Shown here one piece after another: positions 8,257 through 17,778 of a stretch of DNA of 64,000 nt. The stretch comes from Serpens sp964410065. GTDB taxonomy: Bacteria > Pseudomonadota > Gammaproteobacteria > Pseudomonadales > Pseudomonadaceae. The notes beneath the pieces were generated by a model. That model saw nothing but the letters and a program-made list of their open reading frames with translations. It searched no databases and was not told where the DNA came from. Within the stretch, counting starts at the first letter, position 1; each line of letters starts with the position of its first letter. The stretch is from the NCBI GenBank assembly GCA_964410065.1, contig CAYPFO010000003.1, forward strand, positions 45,901 through 109,900, written 5' to 3'. Made by a program: the position numbers and the translations under genes.

Positions 8257-9399
8257 ATGAAATTTAGCGCACCCGGCGTGGGCGATAGTGGCGCCTACAC
8301 CGACCTCAATCGCCTCAATCAGTTGAAGGTGGGCAAGGATCGCGACAGCGAGGAAAACACCCGCAAGGTCGCCCAGGAATTCGAGTCGCTGTTTCTCAGC
8401 CAGATGTTCAAGGCCATGCGCCAGGCCAACGACGTACTGGCCGACGACAACTTCATGAACAGCGAGACCAGCAAGCATTACCGCGACATGCACGACCAGC
8501 AGATGGCCGTGACGCTGCCAAAGCAGGGCGCCGGCATCGGCCTGGCCGATGTGCTGATGCGTCAGCTGAGCAAAGATCGTCAGGCCAGCGTGCGCGAAAA
8601 TCCGTTTCGCAGTGCCGACGAGCCGGCGCTGGCGGGCGCGGCAGTCGAGCGGCCGTCACTGGCCAGCGGCACCGATAGCGAGCTGCGCGACGACCGGCAA
8701 CTGCTCAAGGCGCGGCGCCTGACGCTGCCAAATTACCGGAGTAACGCCGCACAGGGAGCCACTGAAAGCGCCACCGTGGCCACCGCCCAGCCGGGCCAGC
8801 CGCTGGTGGATCTGGGTTGGCATCCGCCCACGGGCGGTTATGACCGTGCCGGCAGTGCCGGTAGCGTGCGCTTCAATGGCCAGCCGGCGGGCATGCCGGA
8901 CAGTTTCAATTCGCCGGAAGAGTTCGTCGCCGCCATGCTGCCCATGGCCGAAAATGCCGCCCGACGCCTGGGTGTCGATGCCCGCTACCTAGTGGCCCAG
9001 GCCGCGCTGGAAACCGGCTGGGGCCGCTCGATCATACGGCAGGAAGACGGCAGCAGCAGCCACAACCTGTTTGGCATCAAGGCCCACGGCTGGGGCGGTG
9101 ATTCCGCCCGGACCACCACCACCGAGTTCTACAACGGCCAGCCGGTCAAAGAACAGGCCGAATTCCGCAGCTATGCCTCTTACGCGCAAAGCTTCGACGA
9201 CTACGCGACCTTCCTGCAAAGCAATGGCCGCTATCAAGAAGCGCTGCAAACCGCCGATAACCCGGACACGTTCATGCGTGAACTGCAACAGGCTGGCTAC
9301 GCCACCGACCCGCAGTACGCGCGCAAGGTCAACCAGATCGCCAAGCAGTTGCAGACCTACCAGATGGTCGCCGCAACGGGCACGACGAAGAATATTTAG
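8257..9399 (+). CDS. flgJ: Rod assembly protein and peptidoglycan hydrolase FlgJ
   Basis: This 380-aa bifunctional protein caps the rod and cuts peptidoglycan so the rod can pass. The N-terminal rod-binding domain (VAQEFESLFLSQMFKAMRQA, about residues 38-57) is followed by a linker and a C-terminal glucosaminidase domain. That domain has AALETGWG (likely catalytic Glu252) and the HNLFGIKA motif. I prefer ATG 8257 because AAGGGG lies at the right distance; an in-frame GTG at 8251 overlaps that site. Confidence 0.95.
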   Translation: MKFSAPGVGDSGAYTDLNRLNQLKVGKDRDSEENTRKVAQEFESLFLSQMFKAMRQANDVLADDNFMNSETSKHYRDMHDQQMAVTLPKQGAGIGLADVLMRQLSKDRQASVRENPFRSADEPALAGAAVERPSLASGTDSELRDDRQLLKARRLTLPNYRSNAAQGATESATVATAQPGQPLVDLGWHPPTGGYDRAGSAGSVRFNGQPAGMPDSFNSPEEFVAAMLPMAENAARRLGVDARYLVAQAALETGWGRSIIRQEDGSSSHNLFGIKAHGWGGDSARTTTTEFYNGQPVKEQAEFRSYASYAQSFDDYATFLQSNGRYQEALQTADNPDTFMRELQQAGYATDPQYARKVNQIAKQLQTYQMVAATGTTKNI

Positions 9400-9410
9400 G
9401 AAGCTGAAAC

Positions 9411-11432
9411 ATGGCAGGTTTGCTCTCCATCGGCGTCTCCGGGCTTGCGGCCAGCCAGGCTCACCTGAGCACTGTCGGTCACAACATCACCAACGCCGAT
9501 ACGCCCGGTTTTTCGCGCCAACAGGTGACACAGCAGACCGGCCCCGGCCAATACATCGGCCCGGCCGGTTTTATCGGCAGCGGCACCACGCTGAACGATG
9601 TGCGCCGCATGTACAGCGGTTTCATCGACACCCAGCTGCAGAGCGCCACCGCCTTGAATGGCGATACCCAGTCGTACCTGGACAGCATCAACCAGATCAA
9701 CTCGCTGCTGGCCGACAGTGGCACCGGTGTCAACACCGTGCTCAAGGGCTTCTTCGACGCCATGCAAAACGTCGCCAGCAAGCCCACTGACGAAGCCTCG
9801 CGCAAGCTGCTGATCAGCTCCGCTGAATCGTTGAGCAACCGTTTCAATTCGGTGCACACGCAGATGCGGGACCAGAACAGCTACGTCAACAACCAGCTCG
9901 GCACCATGGCCGCCAAGGTCAATGATCTGGCCAACACCGTGGCCCAGCTTAATCAGGCGATCAAGACCGCGTCCCATAACGGCATCCAGCCCAACGACCT
10001 GCTGGACTCCCGTGATCAGGCCGTACGCGAGATGTCCGGGCTGGTCGGCGTGAAAGTGGTCGACCAGGATGGCCAGTTCGCCCTGTTCCTTGGCAGCGGC
10101 CAGCCGCTGGTGATCGGCAACACCGCCAACAGCCTGGTTGCCGAACCGAGCAAGAACGACCCGTCACGCCTGGCGCTGATCTTCACCACGCCGACCAGCA
10201 AGATAGACGTCAGCACCGTACTCAGCGGCGGCTCCATTGGTGGTTTGCTGCGCTATCGCGATGAAGTGCTTGATCCTGCGATGAACGAGCTGGGTCGCCT
10301 TTCCATTGTGGTGGCCGATCAGGTCAATCAGCAACTGGCCCAGGGCCTGGACCTGAATGGCGAGTTTGGCGCGACCTTGTTCGGCGATATCAATGCGGCT
10401 GACCTGGTGGGTCAGCGCAGTATTGCCCAGGGCCGCAACAGCGCGGGCTCCGGCAATTTCGAGGTGCGGATTACCGACAGCAGTCAGCTCAGTCTTTATG
10501 ACTATGAGGTGAAATTCACCAGTGCCACCGAGTTCACGGTGCGCCGCTCTGACGGAACCGATATGGGGGCCTTCGATTTGGCCACCGATCCAGAGCCGCA
10601 ATTGGCGGATGGTTTCAGTGTCAGTTTCGTGGGTGGCGCGCCGGCCGACGGCGATAGCTTCACCCTGATCCCCACCCGCCATGCCGCGGGCGATATCGAC
10701 ACCATACTGACCGAGCCCAAGCGCCTGGGCTTCGCCGCGCCGCTCAATGCCACCTCGGGCAGTGGCAATTACGGTACCGGTAGTGTCACCCAGCCAGAGC
10801 TGAACACGCGACTGGACATTTATGCCTCTCCAGCCGATCAGAAAGCCTTGCAGGATGCGATCAAAGACGCGATGCCGGTCAAATTGGTGTTCGGCGAGGT
10901 GGATGCCGCTGGCGTTCAGTCCTACAAGCTTTATGACGTGACAGGGGCCGAGATTGCAGGCGCCGGTGGCAGCATCATTCCGGGGCAATCCAAAGAGTTG
11001 CCATTCAATCTGACCGTAAACGGCGAGGCTGTTGAATTCAGCACCACGATCAGTGGCTCACCGGCAAATGGCGACACGTTTACCATTGCCTTCAACCGCG
11101 ACGGCCAGGCCGACAACCGCAACGCCCTGGCCCTGCAGGGCTTGCAGGACAAGGAAACCGTTGGGGTCAGCGGTGGCAAAGGTGCAAGCTTCACGACCGC
11201 CTACGGCTCGCTGGTCCAACAGGTGGGTGGCAAGACAGCCCAGGCGATAGCCGATAATGGCGCCACCGGGGCCATCCTGACCCAGGCCACCGCCACCCGC
11301 GAATCGCTGTCGGGCGTCAATCTCGATGAAGAAGCGGCCAACCTGATCAAGTTCCAGCAGTACTACACCGCCTCGTCGCAGATCATCAAGGCGGCTCAGG
11401 AAACCTTCAACACGCTGCTCAGCGCACTCTAA
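9411..11432 (+). CDS. flgK: Hook-filament junction protein FlgK (HAP1)
   Basis: At 673 aa it is longer than the enterobacterial protein but typical for Pseudomonas, with the extra length in the central surface domains. The N-terminus (LSIGVSGLAASQAHLSTVGH, then NITNADTPGFSRQQV) and the C-terminus (NLDEEAANLIKFQQYYTASS) carry the axial motifs. It joins hook to filament. It starts 11 bases after flgJ and precedes flgL by 16. Confidence 0.97.
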   Translation: MAGLLSIGVSGLAASQAHLSTVGHNITNADTPGFSRQQVTQQTGPGQYIGPAGFIGSGTTLNDVRRMYSGFIDTQLQSATALNGDTQSYLDSINQINSLLADSGTGVNTVLKGFFDAMQNVASKPTDEASRKLLISSAESLSNRFNSVHTQMRDQNSYVNNQLGTMAAKVNDLANTVAQLNQAIKTASHNGIQPNDLLDSRDQAVREMSGLVGVKVVDQDGQFALFLGSGQPLVIGNTANSLVAEPSKNDPSRLALIFTTPTSKIDVSTVLSGGSIGGLLRYRDEVLDPAMNELGRLSIVVADQVNQQLAQGLDLNGEFGATLFGDINAADLVGQRSIAQGRNSAGSGNFEVRITDSSQLSLYDYEVKFTSATEFTVRRSDGTDMGAFDLATDPEPQLADGFSVSFVGGAPADGDSFTLIPTRHAAGDIDTILTEPKRLGFAAPLNATSGSGNYGTGSVTQPELNTRLDIYASPADQKALQDAIKDAMPVKLVFGEVDAAGVQSYKLYDVTGAEIAGAGGSIIPGQSKELPFNLTVNGEAVEFSTTISGSPANGDTFTIAFNRDGQADNRNALALQGLQDKETVGVSGGKGASFTTAYGSLVQQVGGKTAQAIADNGATGAILTQATATRESLSGVNLDEEAANLIKFQQYYTASSQIIKAAQETFNTLLSAL

Positions 11433-11448
11433 GGTCAGGTGACGAACC

Positions 11449-13029
11449 ATGCGTCTTTCGACTAATCAAATGTTCAATGCCAACGTCGCCGGCTATCAAA
11501 AAGGCTACGCGGGCCTGGTCAAGACCCAAGAGCAGATTACCTCCGGTAACCGTATTCAGACGCCGGCGGATGACCCGGTCGGCTCGGCCCGTCTGTTGCA
11601 GCTTGAGCAGCAACAAGCACTGCTGGGCCAGTACAAGAACAACCTGACCGACGCGACCAACTCGCTGACTCAGGAACACAGCATCCTCGATTCGCTGATC
11701 CTGGTATCCCAGCGCGCCCGTGAACTGGCCGGTCATGCCGGTAACGGTGCGTACAGCGACCATGACCGCAAGGCCATCGCCTTGGAACTGCAGCAGATCG
11801 AAAACGAGCTGTTCGGCCTGATGAACAGCAAGGATGCCAGCGGCGACTACTGGTTCAGCGGCAGCCAGAGCGGCACGCAGCCCTATGTGCGCAACAGCGA
11901 CGGCACCTACAGCTACCAGGGCGATGAAAGCCAGCGCAGCTTGCAAGTCGCCACCGGGATGCAGATCAGCATTGGCGACAGCGGATACGATGCGTTTGAA
12001 AGTGCGCGTAACGTCAGTCGCACCGAAACGAACATTGATGCTGTGGGCGTGAATGGTCAGCGGATGTACCTCTCCCAAGGGACGATCAGCACCCAGCGCG
12101 ACTTCGATAGCGGTTTCCGGGCCGGCGCGCCGTATCGTTTGGAGGTCAGTGGCGACCCGGCCACAGGCGCCATCAGCTACCAGGTGTTCGACAGGAACAA
12201 TGCGCCGGTTCCGGTGCAGAACGGCGGCGTCGGCACCTACGACCCCCTGCAGGAAAACCCGAAGATCAACTTTCATGGTGTTGAGTTCACCTTCGATACC
12301 CTGTTGAAAGAAGGCGAGTCGGCAACGGACTATGCCGCTTTGCTGGACGGTCACAGCTTCGAGATCGGCATGGCTCCGGATCGCTTCGCGGTTGCCGGTA
12401 ACAGCACCACGTCGCAGATAACCGCCTCCAGCGTGGTCGATGCCGATGCCTATGCCGCAGGCTTCCCGGCAGGCGGCGTGACGCTGCAATTTACCAGTCC
12501 CACGAACTTCGAGGCGTTTGCCCAGCCCGGCAACATAAAGATTGGCGACCAGGGCAGCATCCCCGGAACCATCCCGGGCAGTATCACCATCGCGGGTGTG
12601 GAGCTGACGATAGCCGGAACGCCTGCTGCCAATGATCAATTCAAGATCAGCGCCGATTCGCAGGAAACCCAGAACATCCTCAACACCATCGTCGAGCTGC
12701 GCAAGGCGCTTGAACAGCCGGCCGACGGTATCGAAGGCGGCGGCTTGCGTATCCGTGAAGCCGTCGCCAACGCCCTGGGCAATATCGACAGTGGCATGAT
12801 CCAGATCGAATCCACCCAGGCCCACATCGGCGCCCGGCTGAACAGCATCGATACCCTGAGCATCGAAAACGAAAGCCTCGAAATCTTTAACGCCACCACC
12901 CAATCGGCCATCCGCGACACCGACCAGTTCGAAGCCGCCTCCCGGCTGATTCTGCAAGAGACCAAGCTGGAAGCGGCCATGGCCGCGTTTATGCGGGTGA
13001 GTCAGTTGAGTTTGTTTGATCGGATGTAA
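11449..13029 (+). CDS. flgL: Hook-filament junction protein FlgL (HAP3)
   Basis: This 526-aa protein has the flagellin-like N-terminus (MRLSTNQMFNANVAGYQKGY, then GNRIQTPADDPVGSARLLQL) and a C-terminal helix (QFEAASRLILQETKLEAAMA). It is far longer than the ~320-aa enterobacterial FlgL; the insertion is a large variable middle domain, as in other Pseudomonas. It is the last gene of the flgF operon, before a strong terminator. Confidence 0.96.
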   Translation: MRLSTNQMFNANVAGYQKGYAGLVKTQEQITSGNRIQTPADDPVGSARLLQLEQQQALLGQYKNNLTDATNSLTQEHSILDSLILVSQRARELAGHAGNGAYSDHDRKAIALELQQIENELFGLMNSKDASGDYWFSGSQSGTQPYVRNSDGTYSYQGDESQRSLQVATGMQISIGDSGYDAFESARNVSRTETNIDAVGVNGQRMYLSQGTISTQRDFDSGFRAGAPYRLEVSGDPATGAISYQVFDRNNAPVPVQNGGVGTYDPLQENPKINFHGVEFTFDTLLKEGESATDYAALLDGHSFEIGMAPDRFAVAGNSTTSQITASSVVDADAYAAGFPAGGVTLQFTSPTNFEAFAQPGNIKIGDQGSIPGTIPGSITIAGVELTIAGTPAANDQFKISADSQETQNILNTIVELRKALEQPADGIEGGGLRIREAVANALGNIDSGMIQIESTQAHIGARLNSIDTLSIENESLEIFNATTQSAIRDTDQFEAASRLILQETKLEAAMAAFMRVSQLSLFDRM

Positions 13030-13048
13030 GCGTGATGCGGTTTTAAAC

Positions 13049-13085
13049 AACGGTGCGATGCCGATAAGGGTCGCACCGTTTTTTA
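13049..13085 (+). terminator. Intrinsic terminator after flgL
   Basis: The arms AACGGTGCGA (13049-13058) and TCGCACCGTT (13071-13080) are perfect complements around a 12-base loop, followed by a T run. It ends the flgFGHIJKL operon and isolates the Pse cluster from it. Confidence 0.9.
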
Positions 13086-13130
13086 TTCGCCTCCTTTCTG
13101 GTAGCAACTATTTTCCCTCTGCGTCGGACT

Positions 13131-13146
13131 GGGCATGCCGATTGCA
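13131..13146 (+). promoter_or_regulatory. Candidate sigma-54 promoter upstream of pseB
   Basis: TGGGCATGCCGATTGCAAAC contains GG at 13132-13133 and GC at 13144-13145 with ten bases between, close to the consensus (GGCAT and TTGC boxes). It lies in the only intergenic gap before pseB, about 125 bases from the start codon. If used, it would place glycan synthesis under the flagellar hierarchy. Confidence 0.5.
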
Positions 13147-13272
13147 AACCAGTTGATTTTCGAAAGATAACGTTGCTTTCGCCAGTTTTCTGTCAATCGA
13201 CCTCATGTGAGTTATGAACATGTCTGGCTGAAAGCGAGAGCGGTTATTTTGCTGTTCAGGAATTACCAGTAA

Positions 13273-14271
13273 ATGTTCAACAATGCATCCCTTCTTGTTA
13301 CGGGGGGCACGGGCTCTTTCGGCAATGTTTTCGTGCCCATGGTTCTGGCCAAGTACAACCCCCGTCGGGTCATCATTTACTCCCGTGATGAGATGAAGCA
13401 GTGGGAAATGGCCCAAAAGTTCCAGGGTGATCCGCGCGTACGTTTCTTTATTGGCGATGTACGCGACAAGGACCGCCTTTACAGAGCCCTTGATGGTGTC
13501 GATTACGTGGTGCATGCCGCCGCCACCAAGATCGTCCCGACGGCTGAATACAACCCCTTCGAGTGCGTGAAGACCAACATCAATGGCGCCATGAACCTGA
13601 TCGATGCCTGTATCGATAAAGGCGTCAAGCGCGTGGTTGCGTTATCCACCGATAAGGCCAGCAGCCCGATCAACCTGTACGGCGCGACCAAGCTGGCTTC
13701 AGACAAGCTGTTTGTGGCCGGCAATTCATACTCAGGTGGCCGTGCTACACGTTTTGCAGTGGTGCGCTATGGCAATGTCATGGGCTCCCGCGGCTCGGTG
13801 ATTCCGTTTTTCCTGTCGATCAAGGACCAGGGGGTTCTGCCAATTACCGATCCGCGCATGACCCGTTTCATGATTTCGCTGGAGCAGGGTGTCGAGCTGG
13901 TGTGGCATGCCTTCGAGGACATGATCGGCGGTGAGATCTACGTGAAGAAGATCCCCTCAATGAAGATGACCGATCTGGCCAGGGTAATTGCGCCTGAGGC
14001 CGAGCAAAAAGTGATCGGTATCCGCCCCGGCGAAAAGCTTCATGAGCAAATGATCAGCGCTGAAGATGCCTATTACACCTACGAGTATCCCGAGCATTTC
14101 AAGATTCTGCCCGCGATCAATGGTTGGGGCACGTCACCCGAACGAATCAAGGATGGAAAGAAGGTGCCGGAAGGCTTTGTTTATTCCAGTGACAATAATC
14201 GCCAATGGATGAGCGATGGGCAGTTGCTGGCCTGGATCGAGGCCAACCGCGAAAAGATTGGGAGCATCTGA
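13273..14271 (+). CDS. pseB: UDP-GlcNAc 4,6-dehydratase (inverting) PseB
   Basis: The 332-aa enzyme is a short-chain dehydrogenase-like dehydratase that makes UDP-4-keto-6-deoxy-L-AltNAc, the first step to pseudaminic acid. The NAD(P)-binding motif GGTGSFG lies at residues 11-17. The FlaA1/PseB-type catalytic residues STDK (125-128) and YGATK (Tyr136, Lys140) are present. Length and order (next to pseC) match flagellar Pse clusters. The four downstream pse genes are nearly contiguous, so pseB heads an operon. Confidence 0.94.
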   Translation: MFNNASLLVTGGTGSFGNVFVPMVLAKYNPRRVIIYSRDEMKQWEMAQKFQGDPRVRFFIGDVRDKDRLYRALDGVDYVVHAAATKIVPTAEYNPFECVKTNINGAMNLIDACIDKGVKRVVALSTDKASSPINLYGATKLASDKLFVAGNSYSGGRATRFAVVRYGNVMGSRGSVIPFFLSIKDQGVLPITDPRMTRFMISLEQGVELVWHAFEDMIGGEIYVKKIPSMKMTDLARVIAPEAEQKVIGIRPGEKLHEQMISAEDAYYTYEYPEHFKILPAINGWGTSPERIKDGKKVPEGFVYSSDNNRQWMSDGQLLAWIEANREKIGSI

Positions 14272-14274
14272 ATC

Positions 14275-15435
14275 GTGATCCCTTATGGTCGCCAGGATAT
14301 CTCCCAGGCCGACATTGATGCGGTGCTGGCTGTCCTGCGCTCCGATTTTCTCACCCAGGGCCCGCAGGTTCCGCGCTTCGAGCAGCGTGTGGCACGCCAT
14401 GTCGGTGCGGCGCATGCGGTGGCCGTGAATAGCGCCACCTCGGCGCTGCATATCGCTTGCCTGGCGTTGGGGCTTGGCCCTGGTGATCGCTTGTGGACGA
14501 CACCGATCACGTTCGTAGCCTCGGCCAACTGCGGCTTGTATTGCGGTGCCGAGATAGATTTCGTCGATATCGATCCGCGTACCTACAACCTCTGCGCCCA
14601 GGCATTGGCGCGCAAGCTGGAGCAGGCCGAGCGCGAGGGCAAGCTGCCCAAGGTCGTCGTTGCGGTGCATCTGTGTGGCCAACCGTGCGAAATGCAGGCC
14701 ATCCATGATTTGGCCAAGCGCTACGGCTTCAAGGTCATCGAAGATGCCTCTCACGCCATTGGTGGCAAATACCAGGGTGGGTTCATCGGTAACTGCCGTT
14801 ACAGCGATATCACTGTATTCAGTTTTCATCCGGTAAAAATCATCACCACCGCTGAAGGCGGCATGGCGTTGACCAACAATGCCGAGCTGGCTAACAAAAT
14901 GGCGTTGCTGCGCAGCCACGGCATCACCCGCGACCCGGCACAGATGACCCATGAGGCTGACGGCCCCTGGTACTACCAGCAGATTGATCTGGGTTTCAAC
15001 TACCGCATGACCGAGTTGCAGGCTGCTCTGGGTGTCACGCAGATGGAACGCCTTGATCAATACGTAGCTCGGCGCCACCAACTGGCGCGCCGCTACGATG
15101 ATCTCCTGGCAAACCTGCCGGTCACCACGCCCTGGCAGCACCCGGACAGCTATTCCGGCTTGCACCTTTACGTCATTCGGCTGCAGTTGAACAAGATTGC
15201 CAAAACGCATCGGCAAGTATTCGAAACCCTGCGCGAACAAGGCATTGGCGTGAACCTGCACTACATCCCGGTGCATACCCAGCCGTACTACCAGCGTATG
15301 GGTTTTAAGGCGGGTGACTTCGTTGAGGCCGAGCGTTACTACGCCGAGGCGATCAGTCTGCCGATGTTTCAGGCCTTGTCCCACGAGCAGCAGAACCTTG
15401 TGGTGGAAGCGTTACGCCAGGCGGTTTTCTCATGA
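14275..15435 (+). CDS. pseC: UDP-4-keto-6-deoxy-L-AltNAc aminotransferase PseC
   Basis: This 386-aa PLP enzyme of the DegT/DnrJ/EryC1/StrS family aminates the PseB product at C4. The PLP-binding lysine is Lys188 in SFHPVKIITTAEGG, and the cofactor aspartate lies in EDASHAIGG. It begins with GTG at 14275, three bases after pseB. Its last codon overlaps pseF by four bases, which suggests translational coupling. Confidence 0.94.
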   Translation: MIPYGRQDISQADIDAVLAVLRSDFLTQGPQVPRFEQRVARHVGAAHAVAVNSATSALHIACLALGLGPGDRLWTTPITFVASANCGLYCGAEIDFVDIDPRTYNLCAQALARKLEQAEREGKLPKVVVAVHLCGQPCEMQAIHDLAKRYGFKVIEDASHAIGGKYQGGFIGNCRYSDITVFSFHPVKIITTAEGGMALTNNAELANKMALLRSHGITRDPAQMTHEADGPWYYQQIDLGFNYRMTELQAALGVTQMERLDQYVARRHQLARRYDDLLANLPVTTPWQHPDSYSGLHLYVIRLQLNKIAKTHRQVFETLREQGIGVNLHYIPVHTQPYYQRMGFKAGDFVEAERYYAEAISLPMFQALSHEQQNLVVEALRQAVFS

Positions 15436-16139
15436 AAGTGGCGATTATTCCTGCGCGTGGCGGCAGCAAGCGCATCCCGCGGAAGAACATCCGGGATTTC
15501 TGCGGCAAGCCGATGATTGCCTGGTCCATCGAAGCCGCGCTGCGAAGCGGTTGTTTCGAGCGGGTGATTGTCTCGACTGACGATGCCGAAATTGCCGAAG
15601 TGGCGCGTCAGTGGGGCGCTGAAGTGCCGTTCCTGCGGCCTGCGGCATTAAGTGATGATTACACCGGGTTGCGGACTGTGAGCCGGCATGCCCGGCACTG
15701 GCTGCAGGAGCATGATGAGCGGCCACTTGAGCTGCTGGCGACCGTGTTGGCAACTGCGCCTTTTATTACGCCGCAGCGCATATCGCAGGCGGTAACCACG
15801 CTCCTGGAAAGTGACAAGCGTCGGGCGTTTCTGGTTGCCGAGTTTCCCTATCCGGTTTATCGCGGCTTCACGCTCGACATGGAGGGAAGCCCCTGCATGC
15901 TTTTTTCGGAGCATCTGGGTACCCGCTCACAAGATGTGCCGTTGGTTTATCACGACGCAGGACAGCTGTATGTGAGCAAGCTGTATGGCGATGAGCAGGA
16001 CGATGCCCCTTTTCTGGGTCCAGATAGTTTGCCACTGATGCTTCCGCGATATTTAGTGCAAGACATCGATACCGAAGAGGATTGGAGACGGGCAGAAATA
16101 ATGATGAAAGTACTGACTGGGTCGGAAGAACTGAAGTGA
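15432..16139 (+). CDS. pseF: CMP-pseudaminic acid cytidylyltransferase PseF
   Basis: The product is 235 aa. It uses CTP to activate pseudaminic acid, the last soluble step before transfer. The nucleotide-binding motif IPARGGSKRIPRKNIRDF (residues 5-22) is that of NeuA/PseF cytidylyltransferases, and DIDTEEDWRRAE near the C-terminus is also conserved. ATGA overlaps link it to pseC upstream and a GTGA overlap links it to pseG. Confidence 0.93.
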   Translation: MKVAIIPARGGSKRIPRKNIRDFCGKPMIAWSIEAALRSGCFERVIVSTDDAEIAEVARQWGAEVPFLRPAALSDDYTGLRTVSRHARHWLQEHDERPLELLATVLATAPFITPQRISQAVTTLLESDKRRAFLVAEFPYPVYRGFTLDMEGSPCMLFSEHLGTRSQDVPLVYHDAGQLYVSKLYGDEQDDAPFLGPDSLPLMLPRYLVQDIDTEEDWRRAEIMMKVLTGSEELK

Positions 16140-17140
16140 AGGCTTTTTCCGCCATACTGTGCTGCGATGCATCCGCGCAACAGGGCTTGGGGCATCTGCA
16201 ACGTTGCCGGGTATTGGCTCAGGCCATCGTCGCCAGCGGCGGGAGCGCATATATTCTTTGTATCACTCAACAGGGCTCGGCGCTGGGACCGACGGGCGAG
16301 GAGGCTGGTTTTACCGCTGTCCACCTTGAGCAGGAATGGCAGTGCCTAGGTTCATTGCTCCGGGAGCAGCGAGCTGATCTGCTGATCATCGATCATTACC
16401 GGGCTGTTCCGGATTATCAGCGGCAGCTGGAGGCCTTCGGCTTGCCCTGGCTACAGTTCGACTATCGCCAGGCATTCCCGATCGATGCGCGCTGGATCGT
16501 CAATATCAATCCGTTTGCCAATGCGGATGCCTATGCAGACTTGAGAAGAGCAGACAGCAGACTTTTGCTGGGCTCGCGATACGCGATCCTGCGAGCAGAG
16601 TTTGATGCTCCAAGTCACAGGCCAGTGGGCGAAGTGCGCCAAGTGCTGGTTATGTTGGGTGGCGGCGATGATCGCGGCGTGGCGCAATCGCTAGCCAGTT
16701 GGCTGTCTCCTAAGAGTGTCGATGTGCTTTTGGTGACAACTCGTCTCAACCCGCGATTGGCCTGTTTGCAAGAGTTGGCGAGTCATAACCCTAGGTTCTC
16801 CCTGTGCATTGAGCCGGAAGATGTAGCCGCTCTGATGAGGCGAGCGGATCTGGCCATATGTGCCGGGGGCACCACGACATTTGAGTTGGTGAGCCAGGGC
16901 GTTCCTTTTCTCAGCATTGCCCTGGCCGCAAATCAGATCAATCTCTGCGAGGCTTGGGAGGCTCTTGGGGTTTCCCTGCATCTTGGCAATGTCGCGCAAT
17001 TGAGCGAAACCCACTTCCAGGATCAATGGATGCGCATCATGCCCGTCGAGCAGCGCATGCAGATGCTCCGCAGCTCCGACTCGCTTTGTGACAACGTAGG
17101 TGCTGAACGAATTGTGAAGGAAATCCAGGCATGGCTGTAA
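16136..17140 (+). CDS. pseG: UDP-sugar hydrolase PseG
   Basis: The 334-aa protein is a GT-B-fold hydrolase that removes UDP from UDP-2,4-diacetamido-trideoxy-L-altrose to give the substrate of PseI. The N-terminal GLGHLQRCRVLAQA segment matches the family GxGHxxRC motif. The C-terminal UDP-binding loop is CAGGTTTFELVSQGVP. The start is GTG 16136, overlapping the pseF stop; an ATG at 16082 in this frame would lie inside pseF. The next gene overlaps its end by ten bases. Confidence 0.88.
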   Translation: MKAFSAILCCDASAQQGLGHLQRCRVLAQAIVASGGSAYILCITQQGSALGPTGEEAGFTAVHLEQEWQCLGSLLREQRADLLIIDHYRAVPDYQRQLEAFGLPWLQFDYRQAFPIDARWIVNINPFANADAYADLRRADSRLLLGSRYAILRAEFDAPSHRPVGEVRQVLVMLGGGDDRGVAQSLASWLSPKSVDVLLVTTRLNPRLACLQELASHNPRFSLCIEPEDVAALMRRADLAICAGGTTTFELVSQGVPFLSIALAANQINLCEAWEALGVSLHLGNVAQLSETHFQDQWMRIMPVEQRMQMLRSSDSLCDNVGAERIVKEIQAWL

Positions 17141-17778
17141 CGAAGGTGGTCATTCTCGGGGGGGCCGGCGATGGTCAGGTGGCAGCGCAACTCATCCGGG
17201 ACATGTGCCGGTCCGGACAGAACATCGAACTATTGGGATATCTCAATGATCATGCCGAGAAAGGCGAAATCATCGGCAGCTATCCCGTCTTGGGCAAAAC
17301 CAGGGATTGGTTGGAGCTTCCCAACGATGTTTTTTTTCATTGTTGTCTGTTGAGCGTCGGGAGAATGCGACAGCGCGCCGAACTGATTAAGGGATTCGCC
17401 ATCCCTGATGAGCGCCTGGTCAGCTTGATTCATCCCACTGCCTGTATTGCCGACGATGTTGTAATGGGTCCGGGCGCCATGATCTGCTCTCATGTGACCT
17501 GTCAGCCTGGCGCGCGAATCGGTCGGCTGGGTAGCATCCGCGCCGGTGCCAATATCGGCCATGACGTCACCCTCGACGATTTTGTCTATGTCGGCCCCAA
17601 CTCGACAGTGTGCGGCTATGCCAAGGTGGATGAAGGCGCGTATGTCGCGCCTAATGCAGTCGTACGCGAACGTATTTGCATGGGTGAGTACAGTGTGCTG
17701 GCGGCTGGTGGCGTAGCGTTCAAGGACGTCGAGGCCAATTCAACCTGGATCGGCAACCCGGCGAGGAGAGCGGTATGA
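17131..17778 (+). CDS. NeuD/PglD-type left-handed beta-helix N-acyltransferase
   Basis: This 215-aa protein has an N-terminal nucleotide-sugar-binding Rossmann half (VVILGGAGDGQVAAQLI) and a C-terminal hexapeptide-repeat helix from about residue 95. His144 in NIGHDVTLDDFVYVGP occupies the position of the PglD/NeuD catalytic base. PglD enzymes acylate the C4 amino group of UDP-4-amino sugars, which is the reaction PseH (a GNAT) performs in other pse pathways. No GNAT gene is in the cluster, so this enzyme probably replaces PseH. An O-acylating NeuD role on the finished sugar is the alternative. Confidence 0.8.
   Translation: MAVTKVVILGGAGDGQVAAQLIRDMCRSGQNIELLGYLNDHAEKGEIIGSYPVLGKTRDWLELPNDVFFHCCLLSVGRMRQRAELIKGFAIPDERLVSLIHPTACIADDVVMGPGAMICSHVTCQPGARIGRLGSIRAGANIGHDVTLDDFVYVGPNSTVCGYAKVDEGAYVAPNAVVRERICMGEYSVLAAGGVAFKDVEANSTWIGNPARRAV

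Noticed and set aside
6850..8493. 547-aa minus-strand open frame opposite flgI
   Set aside because: It runs across flgI, element A and the start of flgJ and is only the complement of those sequences.
11419..13107. 562-aa minus-strand open frame opposite flgL
   Set aside because: It is a shadow of flgL in GC-rich DNA, with His/Gly/Ala-rich low-complexity translation and no family resemblance.
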